DNA of 10,473 nucleotides from an uncultured Oscillospiraceae bacterium. Its GTDB lineage: Bacteria; Bacillota; Clostridia; Oscillospirales; Acutalibacteraceae. The notes below the pieces were generated by a model. It did no database searches. It worked only from the letters and a program-made list of their open reading frames with translations, and was not told where the DNA came from. Positions 1 to 7,982 of the stretch are shown piece by piece (position 1 is the stretch's first letter; each line of letters begins with the position of its first letter). The stretch lies in assembly GCA_900543215.1 (NCBI GenBank), contig UQQR01000043.1, positions 1 through 10,473 on the forward strand, read 5' to 3'. The position numbers were made by a program, and so were the translations under genes.

Positions 1-9
1 GTTCTTTCT

Positions 10-38
10 ATTTTACACCACATTGGAGGTTTACACAA
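10..38 (-). promoter_or_regulatory. Possible promoter for a gene off the left edge
   Basis: On minus: TTGTGT (33-38), 17 bases, TAAAAT (10-15). Both boxes fall inside a direct repeat, GTGTAAA, at 12-18 and 30-36 (18 bases apart). The match is moderate and the gene it would serve is not in the window. Confidence 0.3.
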
Positions 39-53
39 TATTTGGGATGGTCT

Positions 54-82
54 CAGACCGCATTTGCGGTCTGTTTCTTTTT
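54..82 (+). terminator. Hairpin beyond valS, with its T tract on the plus strand
   Basis: CAGACCGC (54-61) pairs with GCGGTCTG (66-73) around ATTT, followed on plus by TTTCTTTTT. As an intrinsic terminator it points rightward, against valS. On minus, valS RNA would form the same stem with no U tract after it. It may end a plus-strand transcript entering from the left, or simply protect the valS 3' end. Confidence 0.6.
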
Positions 83-2714
83 ACATCAGCTTCTCTGTTT
101 CGACGATACTGCCGTTCAGCATTTCGATTTTTTCAAGCACCTTTTTAAGGCTCTCGCGCTGTTGCTCAACAACCGCGGCAGGTGCCTTTGAAACAAAGCC
201 CTTGTTGTTAAGCTTCTTTTCGAAGAACTCCTTGTCCTCCTCGGCTTTTTTAAGCTCCTTTTTAAGTCTGTCAAGCTCGGCGGTGAAATCCACAAGCTCA
301 CGCATAGGCATATAGACCGTAGCGGAGTCGGTGATTACCCTTACCGCGCCGTCGCTCTCAAAGCTGTCGCCTATCTCGACCTCGGACGCATACGCAAGCC
401 GGCAGATATAAGCCATGCCCTCGGAGAATGTGTCCTTAAACTTGGTTGCGATGCAAACCTTTGCTTTTTTGGACGGCGGTACATTCATTTCGGCTCGGCG
501 ATTTCTTACTGCCTTTATTACCGCCATTATTTTTTCAAACGCCTCTTCCTCGGCAGTGAATTCGAATTTTTCGGAATATACAGGCCAGCTTGAAATCACA
601 AGCGCCTCGCCGTTATGCGGAAGTGACTGCCATATTTCCTCGGTTATAAACGGCATAAACGGATGCAAAAGCGCAAGCGTACCCGTGAAAACATATATAA
701 GCACCGAGCGCGCGGTGTCGGCGGCGTTTTCGTCCTCGCCGTTAAGCCTTGATTTGCAAATTTCAATATACCAGTCGCAGAAAACATCCCAAATGAAATC
801 GTAAAGCTTCTGGACCGCCATACCAAGTTCGTATTTTTCAAGATTTTCGGTAACCTCGGCTACAAGGGTATTGTACTTTGATATTATCCATTTATCCTCA
901 AGCGCAAAGCTTTGCGGCTCTATCGGCAAAACCTTGTCCGACTTAAGATTCATAAGTATAAACCTTGCGGCGTTCCATATCTTATTGGCAAAATTGCGGC
1001 TTGCCTCTACCCTTTCTTCGATATAACGCATATCGTTTCCGGGGCTGTTGCCTGTCGCAAGCGAAAATCTGAGTGCGTCCGCACCGTATTTATCAATAAC
1101 CTCAAGCGGATCAACGCCGTTGCCGAGCGACTTTGACATCTTTCTGCCCTGTGAGTCACGCACAAGACCGTGTATAAGTACGGTATCGAACGGAACCTGA
1201 CCTGTTTGCTCCAATCCTGAGAACATCATACGCATTACCCAGAACGGAATTATATCGTAACCCGTAACAAGCGTATTTGTCGGGTAATAGTGCTTAAGGT
1301 CCTCGGTCTCATCGGGCCAGCCGAGGGTTGAGAACGGCCACAGCGCCGAAGAGAACCATGTATCGAGCGTGTCGGGGTCCTGTTCGATATTCTTGCCGCC
1401 GCAGTGGGAACAGCAGCGCGGTTCGGTTTTGGAAACGGTTATCTCGCCGCAATCGGCGCAGTACCACGCAGGTATGCGGTGACCCCACCAAAGCTGACGG
1501 GAAATACACCAGTCGCGTATGTTTTCAAGCCAGTGGAAATAAATTTTCTCAAATCTCTGCGGTACGAATTTGGTATCGCCCTTTTTAACCGCCTCAATAG
1601 CAGGCTCGGCAAGGGGCTTCATTTTAACAAACCATTGCTTTGAAACACGGGGTTCAACCGTTGTTCCGCAGCGGTAGCAGGTGCCCACATTGTGAACATG
1701 CTCCTCTATTTTAACAAGCGCGCCCTCTTTTTCAAGGTCTTCCACTATCGCCTTTCTTGCCTCATAGCGGTCCATTCCCGCATATTTCGGATAATCGTCA
1801 ACAATTTTGGCGTCGTCCGTCAAAACATTTATTACCTCTAAGTTATGGCGCAGTCCCACCTCAAAGTCATTCGGGTCGTGCGCGGGGGTAATCTTAACAA
1901 CGCCTGTTCCGAAATCCGTTTCAACATAATCGTCCGCGATAACGGGGATCTCACGGTGAACTATCGGCAAAATAAGGGTCTTGCCCACAAGGTCCTTGTA
2001 GCGTTCGTCATTCGGGTTTACCGCAACGGCGGTATCGCCGAGCAGTGTTTCGGGGCGTGTGGTGGCAAGCTCCAAATAACCGCTCCCGTCCTTAAACGGG
2101 TAACGCAGATGCCAGAAATGCCCTGCCTGCTCCTCGTACTCAACCTCCGCGTCGGAAATCGAGGTCTTGCAGTGGGGACACCAGTTTATTATTCTTTCTC
2201 CCCTGTATATAAGACCCTTTTCATAAAGGCGTACAAAAACCTCGTTTACAGCCTTGTTACAGCCCTCGTCAAGAGTAAACCGCTCCCTGTCCCAGTCGCA
2301 GGAGGAGCCCATCTTTTTAAGCTGCTCTATAATTCTGCCGCCGTACTGCTTTTTCCATTCCCACGCACGCTTTAAAAATCCGTCTCTGCCTACATCTTCC
2401 TTTGTAAGGCCTTCGCTCCGCATTTTTTCGACAATTTTCGCCTCTGTTGCGATAGAAGCGTGGTCGGTTCCCGGAATCCACAGCGTGTCGTAGCCCTGCA
2501 TACGCTTAAATCGGATAAGTATATCCTGAAGCGTGTTATCAAGCGCGTGTCCCATATGAAGCTGACCCGTGATATTCGGGGGCGGTATAACTATCGTATA
2601 GGTCGGTTTGCCCTCCTCGCACTTTGCGTGAAAATATTTTCCCCTAAGCCAGGACTGATAAATTCTGTCCTCAACCTCTTTGGGGTCGTATTGCTTTGCT
2701 AATTCTCTTGCCAT
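81..2714 (-). CDS. valS: Valyl-tRNA synthetase (ValRS), class I
   Basis: Charges tRNA-Val with valine in the cytoplasm and edits mischarged threonine. The 877-residue length is typical of bacterial ValRS. The class I HIGH signature is HMGH at residues 53-56, inside PPPNITGQLHMGH. The KMSKS loop is intact at 525-529. The CP1 editing domain is recognisable from TTRPETLLGDTAVAVNP (about 218-234) and ITPAHDPNDFEVG (about 275-287). Cysteine pairs at about 346/349, 419/422 and 435/438 look like zinc-binding knuckles. The anticodon-binding helical domain follows (about 620-780), and the C-terminal Lys/Glu-rich coiled coil that contacts tRNA covers about 810-870. The ATG is preceded by GGAGAG at 2722-2727 with 7 bases of spacing. 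It lies 127 bases downstream of the topoisomerase A gene on the same strand, so it may be partly co-transcribed. No T-box leader is present, although valS genes in Firmicutes often have one. Identification is very secure. Confidence 0.98.
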   Translation of the reverse strand: MARELAKQYDPKEVEDRIYQSWLRGKYFHAKCEEGKPTYTIVIPPPNITGQLHMGHALDNTLQDILIRFKRMQGYDTLWIPGTDHASIATEAKIVEKMRSEGLTKEDVGRDGFLKRAWEWKKQYGGRIIEQLKKMGSSCDWDRERFTLDEGCNKAVNEVFVRLYEKGLIYRGERIINWCPHCKTSISDAEVEYEEQAGHFWHLRYPFKDGSGYLELATTRPETLLGDTAVAVNPNDERYKDLVGKTLILPIVHREIPVIADDYVETDFGTGVVKITPAHDPNDFEVGLRHNLEVINVLTDDAKIVDDYPKYAGMDRYEARKAIVEDLEKEGALVKIEEHVHNVGTCYRCGTTVEPRVSKQWFVKMKPLAEPAIEAVKKGDTKFVPQRFEKIYFHWLENIRDWCISRQLWWGHRIPAWYCADCGEITVSKTEPRCCSHCGGKNIEQDPDTLDTWFSSALWPFSTLGWPDETEDLKHYYPTNTLVTGYDIIPFWVMRMMFSGLEQTGQVPFDTVLIHGLVRDSQGRKMSKSLGNGVDPLEVIDKYGADALRFSLATGNSPGNDMRYIEERVEASRNFANKIWNAARFILMNLKSDKVLPIEPQSFALEDKWIISKYNTLVAEVTENLEKYELGMAVQKLYDFIWDVFCDWYIEICKSRLNGEDENAADTARSVLIYVFTGTLALLHPFMPFITEEIWQSLPHNGEALVISSWPVYSEKFEFTAEEEAFEKIMAVIKAVRNRRAEMNVPPSKKAKVCIATKFKDTFSEGMAYICRLAYASEVEIGDSFESDGAVRVITDSATVYMPMRELVDFTAELDRLKKELKKAEEDKEFFEKKLNNKGFVSKAPAAVVEQQRESLKKVLEKIEMLNGSIVETEKLM

Positions 2715-2795
2715 TGCAATTCTCTCCGTTTTTAATGTATATTATTGTTTTTATGGGTTATATTAACCTTGTCAGCGACGGAAAATGCGTTTGCA

Positions 2796-2818
2796 CCGGC
2801 GCCGACAACGGGCGCCGG
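2796..2818 (-). terminator. GC-rich hairpin between topoisomerase A and valS
   Basis: CCGGCGCC (2796-2803) and GGCGCCGG (2811-2818) form a perfect all-GC 8-bp stem with a 7-base loop. On minus the T-rich part (ATTTT) comes about 10 bases later, so it is a poor intrinsic terminator. It may only reduce read-through into valS. A smaller dyad, GGTTA/TAACC, lies near 2756-2768. Confidence 0.45.
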
Positions 2819-2841
2819 CAACAGCCGACGCTCTTATTTTT

Positions 2842-5079
2842 TTAAAAAATTATCTGCTCCTGCTCGGCGGTTCCCGTCGGTTTCTTACTGCCCGCCGCCG
2901 GAAGATTTCTGGTGCGGTAGCGGTGGTCGCCGTCAAGGCTGTCCTTTTCGTAGACCGTGACTTCAGATAAGCGCTGTCCCCTCTTTTGGGTCATTACCGC
3001 GATTCCGCCGTTATCCTTAGTGGTTTTTGCGGGTATCGAGGCGGTGTTTACTATAAGCATACGCCCGTTTGTGGATTTGAGAAGCAGTTCGGTATCTTCC
3101 TTGACGCAAAAAATGCTGTGGAGCGTAAATTTATCGCAATACGCCTTGATAAGCTTTTTGCGGTTGGTCTTTGTCTGATAGGACGAAAGCGGAACCTTTG
3201 CTATTCTTCCGTTATCGAAAACGAAAAGCACATATCCCGAATAGTCGGCAGTAGCGACCATAAACACGGCGTTTTCCGCCTCGTCAAATTCCAATTTAGA
3301 TGCTACATAATCGCCGAGCACGCTCGCCTTGCCGTCCGAAAAATCCGAAGTTCTTGATTTATAGACCTGCGACTTGTTTGTGAAGAACAAAAGCTCCTCG
3401 GCGTTGGTGGACTCAACCGTTTGGGTTATTTCGTCCCCTTCTTTAAGCTTCTGTTCGCCGCTCATTCTGAGCGACTGCGGCGTTATCTTCTTAAAGTAAC
3501 CGTCCTTTGTAAAGAAAAGCGTAACGGGCGAGGTGTCAACCTCTACAAGGTCGTCGTTTTCGCTTTCCTGTGCGGCGCTGATTATTGCGGTCTTTCTGTC
3601 CTGACCGTACTTTTCGGCAACCTCTTTAAGTTCCTTTATAATTATATTAAGCAGTTTTGAACGGGAGTTTAAAACGCTCTCCATTTCGGCGATTTCCTTC
3701 ATCAGCTCTTCGATATCCGCCGTGCGCTTTAAAATGTACTCACGGTTCAGGTGTCTGAGCTTTATTTCCGCCACATATTCCGCCTGAATTTCGTCAATTC
3801 CGAAGCCTATCATAAGGTTCGGCACAACCTGCGATTCCTCGTCGGTCTCACGAACTATTTTTATCGCCTTGTCAATATCAAGCAGTATCTTTTCAAGACC
3901 TTTTAAGAGATGAAGCCTATCCTTAGCCTTTGAAAGCTTGAAATAAACTCTCCTGCGGACGCATTCCTCTCTGAATGCGACCCATTCGGAAATAATCTCC
4001 TTAACGCCCATAACACGGGGCGAGCCGGCAATTAAAATATTGAAGTTACAGGAAAAGCTATCCTCAAGCGGAGTCATTTTAATGACCTTTTTCATCAGCT
4101 TTTCGGGGTCCGCTCCCCTTTTCAGGTCTATCGTTATTTTAAGACCATTCAAATCGGTTTCGTCGCGTATATCGTTGATTTCGGTTATCTTTTTAAGCTT
4201 TACAAGCTCTATAACCTTTTCGATTATCGCCTCGCTTGTGGTTGTCGGGGGTATTTCGGTAATATCCACGCAGTTCTGCGATTTATCGTAAGCATACACG
4301 CCACGAACCTTAAAGCTGCCCCGTCCCGTCTCGTAGATCTTTTCCATTGCGGCTCTGTCGTAAAGGAGCTGTCCGCCTATCGGAAAATCGGGCGCCAAAA
4401 GCGTATCGGCAACATTTATATCGTTATCTCTTATAAAATTTATTGTGGTTTCGCATACCTCACGCAGGTTAAACGGACAAATTGAACTTGCCATACCCAC
4501 GGCTATACCCGTATTCGCGTTTACAAGCACGGACGGGAATGTGACGGGAAACAGCGTGGGCTCTTTCATTGTAGCGTCGTAGTTATCTACAAAATCCACC
4601 GTGTCCTTATCTATATCGGAGAAAAGCTCCGCCGCAATAGGCGCCAGCTTCGCCTCGGTATAACGGGACGCGGCATACGCCATATCACGGGAATACGCCT
4701 TACCGAACGAACCCTTTGACGCAACATACGGATGCAAAAGAGCCTGATACCCCTCGGACAGGCGCACCATGGTTTCGTAAATCGCAGCGTCGCCGTGGGG
4801 GTTTAACTGCATTGTGCGTCCGACTATATTAGCCGATTTTATTGTGTTGCCCTTTAAAAGCCCCATATTATACATAGTGTATAAAAGCTTTCTGTGCGAC
4901 GGCTTAAAGCCGTCTATTTCCGGTATTGCTCGGGAAACTATAACGCTCATAGCATAGGGCATATAGTTGGTTTCAAGCGTGTCGGTTATCGGCTGTTCAA
5001 CCGTAAGTCCCGCGCCGGCGATATAAGCGTTTATTTTTGGCTTTACCGACTTCGGCTCCCTCTTCTTTTTAGTAGCCAA
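2842..5079 (-). CDS. Divergent type IIA topoisomerase subunit A (ParC/GyrA-like)
   Basis: This is the DNA breakage-reunion subunit of an A2B2 topoisomerase, 745 residues. The catalytic tyrosine is Tyr140 in AASRYTEAKL, preceded by the conserved Arg139. The winged-helix QRDR segment reads PHGDAAIYETMVRLS (94-108). A long helical tower/coiled coil spans about 360-500. The C-terminal domain (about 500-715) has four repeats of the KDGYFKKI / NGRIAKVP type, as in a beta-pinwheel, but no clear GyrA-box; QKRGQRL at 698-704 is only a loose relative. That argues against a wrapping gyrase and for a topo IV-like enzyme. Oddities: Ala98 where GyrA has Ser83, SKGSFGKAYSRDM where GyrA has the GQGNFGS loop, and Phe181 at the position I align with the DNA-intercalating Ile. 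The start is TTG with GAGGAAG at 5087-5093, 7 bases away; the next in-frame Met is residue 40, too far in. It lies 28 bases after subunit B. The fold and role are secure; whether to call it parC is not. Confidence 0.9.
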   Translation of the reverse strand: MATKKKREPKSVKPKINAYIAGAGLTVEQPITDTLETNYMPYAMSVIVSRAIPEIDGFKPSHRKLLYTMYNMGLLKGNTIKSANIVGRTMQLNPHGDAAIYETMVRLSEGYQALLHPYVASKGSFGKAYSRDMAYAASRYTEAKLAPIAAELFSDIDKDTVDFVDNYDATMKEPTLFPVTFPSVLVNANTGIAVGMASSICPFNLREVCETTINFIRDNDINVADTLLAPDFPIGGQLLYDRAAMEKIYETGRGSFKVRGVYAYDKSQNCVDITEIPPTTTSEAIIEKVIELVKLKKITEINDIRDETDLNGLKITIDLKRGADPEKLMKKVIKMTPLEDSFSCNFNILIAGSPRVMGVKEIISEWVAFREECVRRRVYFKLSKAKDRLHLLKGLEKILLDIDKAIKIVRETDEESQVVPNLMIGFGIDEIQAEYVAEIKLRHLNREYILKRTADIEELMKEIAEMESVLNSRSKLLNIIIKELKEVAEKYGQDRKTAIISAAQESENDDLVEVDTSPVTLFFTKDGYFKKITPQSLRMSGEQKLKEGDEITQTVESTNAEELLFFTNKSQVYKSRTSDFSDGKASVLGDYVASKLEFDEAENAVFMVATADYSGYVLFVFDNGRIAKVPLSSYQTKTNRKKLIKAYCDKFTLHSIFCVKEDTELLLKSTNGRMLIVNTASIPAKTTKDNGGIAVMTQKRGQRLSEVTVYEKDSLDGDHRYRTRNLPAAGSKKPTGTAEQEQIIF

Positions 5080-5107
5080 GCTTTCACTTCCTCATTTTAA
5101 TTCCGAA

Positions 5108-7090
5108 TTAAGACAGGTCTGCCTCGTCAAGATACATATAACCGTTTTCGGCGATAAAGTCCTTTCTGCCCTGCAAATCGTCCCCGAGCAGCAGGTCGAA
5201 CATCTGCGAGGTACGCTCGGCGTCCTGCGGCATAACCTTTATAAGCCGTCTTGTTTCGGGATTCATTGTGGTAAGGTTCATCATATCGGGTTGGTTTTCA
5301 CCAAGTCCCTTTGAACGCTGTATGGTATATTTGCCGTCGCCGATTTTGCCGAGAATATCGTTTTTCTCTTTTTCGTCGTAGGCAAAATAAGTCATATCCT
5401 TAGTGCCTATCTCATAAAGCGGAGTTTCCGCAATATAAATTTTTCCCTCGTTTATAAGGGTAGGCATAAGTCTGTATATCATTGTGAGAATAAGGGTGCG
5501 GATCTGGAATCCGTCCACATCCGCGTCGGTGCAGATTATAACCTTATTCCAGCGAAGCGCCGAGAGGTCAAAGGTCGCAAGACCCTTGTTTGCCTTTGAC
5601 TTTACCTCAACGCCGCAGCCCAGCACCTTAATAAGGTTTGTTATAATTTCGCTTTTAAATACCTTTTCATAATCTGCCTTAAGGCAGTTTAAAATTTTAC
5701 CTCTTACAGGTATTATAGCCTGAAATTCGGCATTTCTTGCAAGCTTGCAGGAGCCTAACGCCGAATCGCCCTCAACTATAAATACTTCTCTTTGCTCAAC
5801 ATCCTTAGAGCGGCAGTCAACAAATTTATCCACCCTGTCAAGCATTGAGTTCGAGGATTGCAGGGTCTTTTTAAGATTGATTCTCTCTCTTTCGCTTCTC
5901 TCGCGGCTGCGCTTGTTGACAAGCACCTGATCTGCGATTTTATCGGCTTCCGCCTTATTTTCTATAAAATAGACCTCAAGCTGATGCCGCAGGAAATCGG
6001 ACATAGCTTCATATATAAATTTGTTGGTGATTGCCTTTTTAGTCTGATTTTCGTATGAGGTTACGGTAGAAAACGAGGAGATTACCAAAACAAGACACTC
6101 CTCAACATCCGAAAAGGTTATCTTACTTTCGTTTGATTTATACTTTCCGCTCTGCTTTATATATGCGTCAATCTGCGAAACAAAGGCGTTTCTTGTCGCC
6201 TTTTCGGGTACTCCGCCGTATTCAAGCCAGCTTGAATTGTGATAATATTCCTTAAGCGTATGCTTGTTTGAAAAGCAAAGCGCCGCGTTTATTTTCACCT
6301 TATATTCGGGCTTGTCCTCACGGTCCTTCCCCTTTCGTTCGGTCTGCCAGAACTGCACGGAAGAAAGCCTTTCCTCTCCGACCGTTTCGTTTACATAGTC
6401 CGTTATTCCGTTTTTATAAACTATTTCATTCTGTATAAACCGAGCGCCCTGCTGTTCCCTGAAAACAAAAAGAAGACCGTCGTTTACTATCGCCTGTCTT
6501 TTAAGAGTGGAGAGAAAATACTCCGTCGGAATATCCACATCCGTAAAAACCTCTATATCCGGCTTCCAACGGGTCTTTGTGCCGGTATCCTTGCCGTCGT
6601 AAGGTTCTTTTTTAAGTCCGCCTACATTATATCCCTTTTCAAAATGCAGGTTGTACTTAAACCCGTCTCTCTTTATCTCAACATCCATATATTCGGAGGA
6701 ATACTGGGTAGAGCAAAGTCCCAAGCCGTTAAGACCGACCGAGTACTCATAGTTTGCGCCGTCGTTTGTATTGTACTTTCCGCCGGCGTACAGCTCGCAA
6801 TACAAAAGCTCCCAGTTAAAGCACTGCTCCTTATTGTTGAAATCTACCGGCGCTCCTCTTCCGAAGTCCTGCACCTCAACAGAGCCGTCCGCATACTTTG
6901 TTACGATAATTTTTTGACCGTAGCCCTCTCTTGCTTCGTCTATCGAGTTGGAAATTATTTCAAAAACCGAATGCTCGCATCCGTCCAGTCCGTCCGAGCC
7001 GAAAATAACGCCCGGGCGCTTACGGACCCTGTCCGGGCCTTCAAGCTTTTTAATACTGTCGTTGCCGTATTCGGCGGTAGTTTTTGCCAT
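5108..7090 (-). CDS. Divergent type IIA topoisomerase subunit B (ParE/GyrB-like), 660 aa
   Basis: This is the ATPase/TOPRIM subunit that pairs with the gene just downstream. The GHKL ATPase domain occupies about 1-200: catalytic Glu44 and Mg-binding Asn48 in FEIISNSIDEA, DFGRGAPVD at 75-83, and a lid with GGKYN at 103-107 and SVGLNGLGL at 117-125. The transducer domain runs to about 390. The TOPRIM domain holds Glu440 in VEGDSALGS and the Asp triad 522/524/526 in TDADVDG, with PVRGKILN at 461-468. The C-terminal QRSKGLGENQ and TTMNPETRR motifs (from 591) match the family. Several usually invariant positions differ: DFGRG for DNGRG, LNG for LHG, and EGDSAL for EGDSAG. I chose ATG at 7090 because GGAGAGG (7099-7105) lies 8 bases upstream. 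An in-frame TTG at 7114 would add 8 residues but lies upstream of that site. The essential catalytic residues are all present, so I expect an active enzyme. Confidence 0.91.
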   Translation of the reverse strand: MAKTTAEYGNDSIKKLEGPDRVRKRPGVIFGSDGLDGCEHSVFEIISNSIDEAREGYGQKIIVTKYADGSVEVQDFGRGAPVDFNNKEQCFNWELLYCELYAGGKYNTNDGANYEYSVGLNGLGLCSTQYSSEYMDVEIKRDGFKYNLHFEKGYNVGGLKKEPYDGKDTGTKTRWKPDIEVFTDVDIPTEYFLSTLKRQAIVNDGLLFVFREQQGARFIQNEIVYKNGITDYVNETVGEERLSSVQFWQTERKGKDREDKPEYKVKINAALCFSNKHTLKEYYHNSSWLEYGGVPEKATRNAFVSQIDAYIKQSGKYKSNESKITFSDVEECLVLVISSFSTVTSYENQTKKAITNKFIYEAMSDFLRHQLEVYFIENKAEADKIADQVLVNKRSRERSERERINLKKTLQSSNSMLDRVDKFVDCRSKDVEQREVFIVEGDSALGSCKLARNAEFQAIIPVRGKILNCLKADYEKVFKSEIITNLIKVLGCGVEVKSKANKGLATFDLSALRWNKVIICTDADVDGFQIRTLILTMIYRLMPTLINEGKIYIAETPLYEIGTKDMTYFAYDEKEKNDILGKIGDGKYTIQRSKGLGENQPDMMNLTTMNPETRRLIKVMPQDAERTSQMFDLLLGDDLQGRKDFIAENGYMYLDEADLS

Positions 7091-7124
7091 TGCCCATACC
7101 TCTCCATATAACAATTCAAAATAT

Positions 7125-7154
7125 ATTATACACCAACTTAAAGACCGTAGTCAA
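7125..7154 (-). promoter_or_regulatory. Promoter of the topoisomerase operon
   Basis: On minus: TTGACT (7149-7154), an 18-base spacer, then exact TATAAT (7125-7130). The start would be near 7118, giving a leader of about 28 bases before the ATG at 7090. This supports the shorter start, because an upstream TTG start would leave almost no leader. Confidence 0.85.
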
Positions 7155-7180
7155 GTAATAAAAACCTCATAACAAGCAAT

Positions 7181-7214
7181 AACGGACGCTAAACCGTTTC
7201 GGTTCGCGTCCGTT
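7181..7214 (-). terminator. Long hairpin after the SGNH hydrolase gene
   Basis: AACGGACGC (7181-7189) and GCGTCCGTT (7206-7214) form a 9-bp stem, with an inner AACCG/CGGTT stem. It starts 6 bases past the SGNH stop. The minus-strand tail ATTGCTTGTT is only weakly U-rich, so termination efficiency is uncertain. The promoter of the next operon starts about 27 bases further on. Confidence 0.65.
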
Positions 7215-7220
7215 CATAAT

Positions 7221-7877
7221 TCAGATTGTTTTAAGAAATTCGGAAATTTTTTCGGCAATTATCATATGACCTTTATCATTCGGGTGAAGTCCGTCCGGAA
7301 TATAAGTCTCTCTTATCACAGACACCTTAGGCTGCATTCCGCTGTTCTTATACAGATCCAGCACCGGCAGCGAATAATACTCCGCAACTTCACGGATTAT
7401 ATCGACATATACTTTAAGAGTACCTACGTCCGACGATTTGTTGCCGTCGCCCCTCGGATTGTCCTCGTTAGTGCGGTGGAGCGGAGTTACAACCACTATC
7501 GGTTTTTCCGTATATATTTCCAAAAGCGATGTATACAGCGTATGTAAGGCTCCGTAAAAGGTATCGGGCGTGCGGTCGTTCATAGTACCGAGAGGCGCGT
7601 CCCCGTGGCCGAAATCGTTGGTTCCGCCGAAAACCACTACCGCGTCGGCGTCTTTGTCCATCTTTACGGCTCTGGCGCAAAAGTCGTTTGTATCATAATC
7701 CGGATTTGTTCCCGTTTGCTGTCTCGCAATTCTTGTTCCGCAAATGCCGTAATTGCGGCAGACTGCTCCGTAGCGATTTTCAATCAATTTGCAAAAGGTT
7801 TTTTCGGGCGCCGTTGTTCCGTGGCCGAAGGTTATACTGTCGCCCAAAAAATTAATCTTACTTCCCCTTAATTCCAT
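7221..7877 (-). CDS. SGNH/GDSL-family hydrolase (esterase or deacetylase-like), 218 aa
   Basis: A serine esterase of the SGNH fold. All four blocks are visible: block I FLGDSIT with nucleophile Ser14; block II around NYGICG with Gly44 or Gly47; block III GGTND at 84-88 with oxyanion Asn87; and block V DGLHPNDKGH with Asp195 and His198. It has no signal peptide or membrane segment with the chosen start, so it is probably cytoplasmic. I chose ATG at 7877 because GAGGGGG (7884-7890) sits 6 bases upstream. The longer in-frame opening (TTG at 7946) would add 23 residues running through a probable promoter. It is the last gene of the acetyltransferase operon, 105 bases after the GNAT gene, with a candidate promoter in that gap. 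The substrate cannot be read. SGNH proteins of this size include acetyl-xylan/sugar esterases, lysophospholipases and thioesterases. The two neighbouring acetyltransferases make an acyl-ester substrate reasonable, but that is inference. Confidence 0.9.
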   Translation of the reverse strand: MELRGSKINFLGDSITFGHGTTAPEKTFCKLIENRYGAVCRNYGICGTRIARQQTGTNPDYDTNDFCARAVKMDKDADAVVVFGGTNDFGHGDAPLGTMNDRTPDTFYGALHTLYTSLLEIYTEKPIVVVTPLHRTNEDNPRGDGNKSSDVGTLKVYVDIIREVAEYYSLPVLDLYKNSGMQPKVSVIRETYIPDGLHPNDKGHMIIAEKISEFLKTI

Positions 7878-7908
7878 ATTTGTCCCCCTCGGCATTATTC
7901 TTGGTTGC

Positions 7909-7937
7909 ATTGTACTTATTTTTCGTTTTAATAACAA
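7909..7937 (-). promoter_or_regulatory. Candidate internal promoter of the SGNH hydrolase gene
   Basis: On minus: TTGTTA (7932-7937), 17 bases, TACAAT (7909-7914), giving a leader of about 25 bases. It lies in the 105-base gap between the GNAT and SGNH genes, so the hydrolase may also be made separately from the operon. Confidence 0.55.
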
Positions 7938-7982
7938 TAAAATCAAATAATTTTTGTATGATGCAGTTACAGCGGCACAAAA

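Noticed and set aside
12..36. Short repeats as the start of a CRISPR array
   Set aside because: Only two 7-base copies (TTTACAC) 18 bases apart; far too short and too few.
1845..2375. 176-residue open frame on plus inside valS
   Set aside because: It lies fully antisense to a conserved aminoacyl-tRNA synthetase, has no ribosome binding site, and its composition is what antisense codon bias produces.
2715..2841. T-box riboswitch upstream of valS
   Set aside because: The gap is only 127 bases and lacks the conserved T-box sequence and a proper terminator/antiterminator pair.
6644..7111. 155-residue open frame on plus inside topoisomerase B
   Set aside because: Antisense shadow of the conserved GHKL domain with no start signals.
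7091..7114. Upstream TTG start for topoisomerase B
   Set aside because: It would leave a leader of only a few bases after the predicted start site, and the strong GGAGAGG site matches the ATG at 7090 instead.
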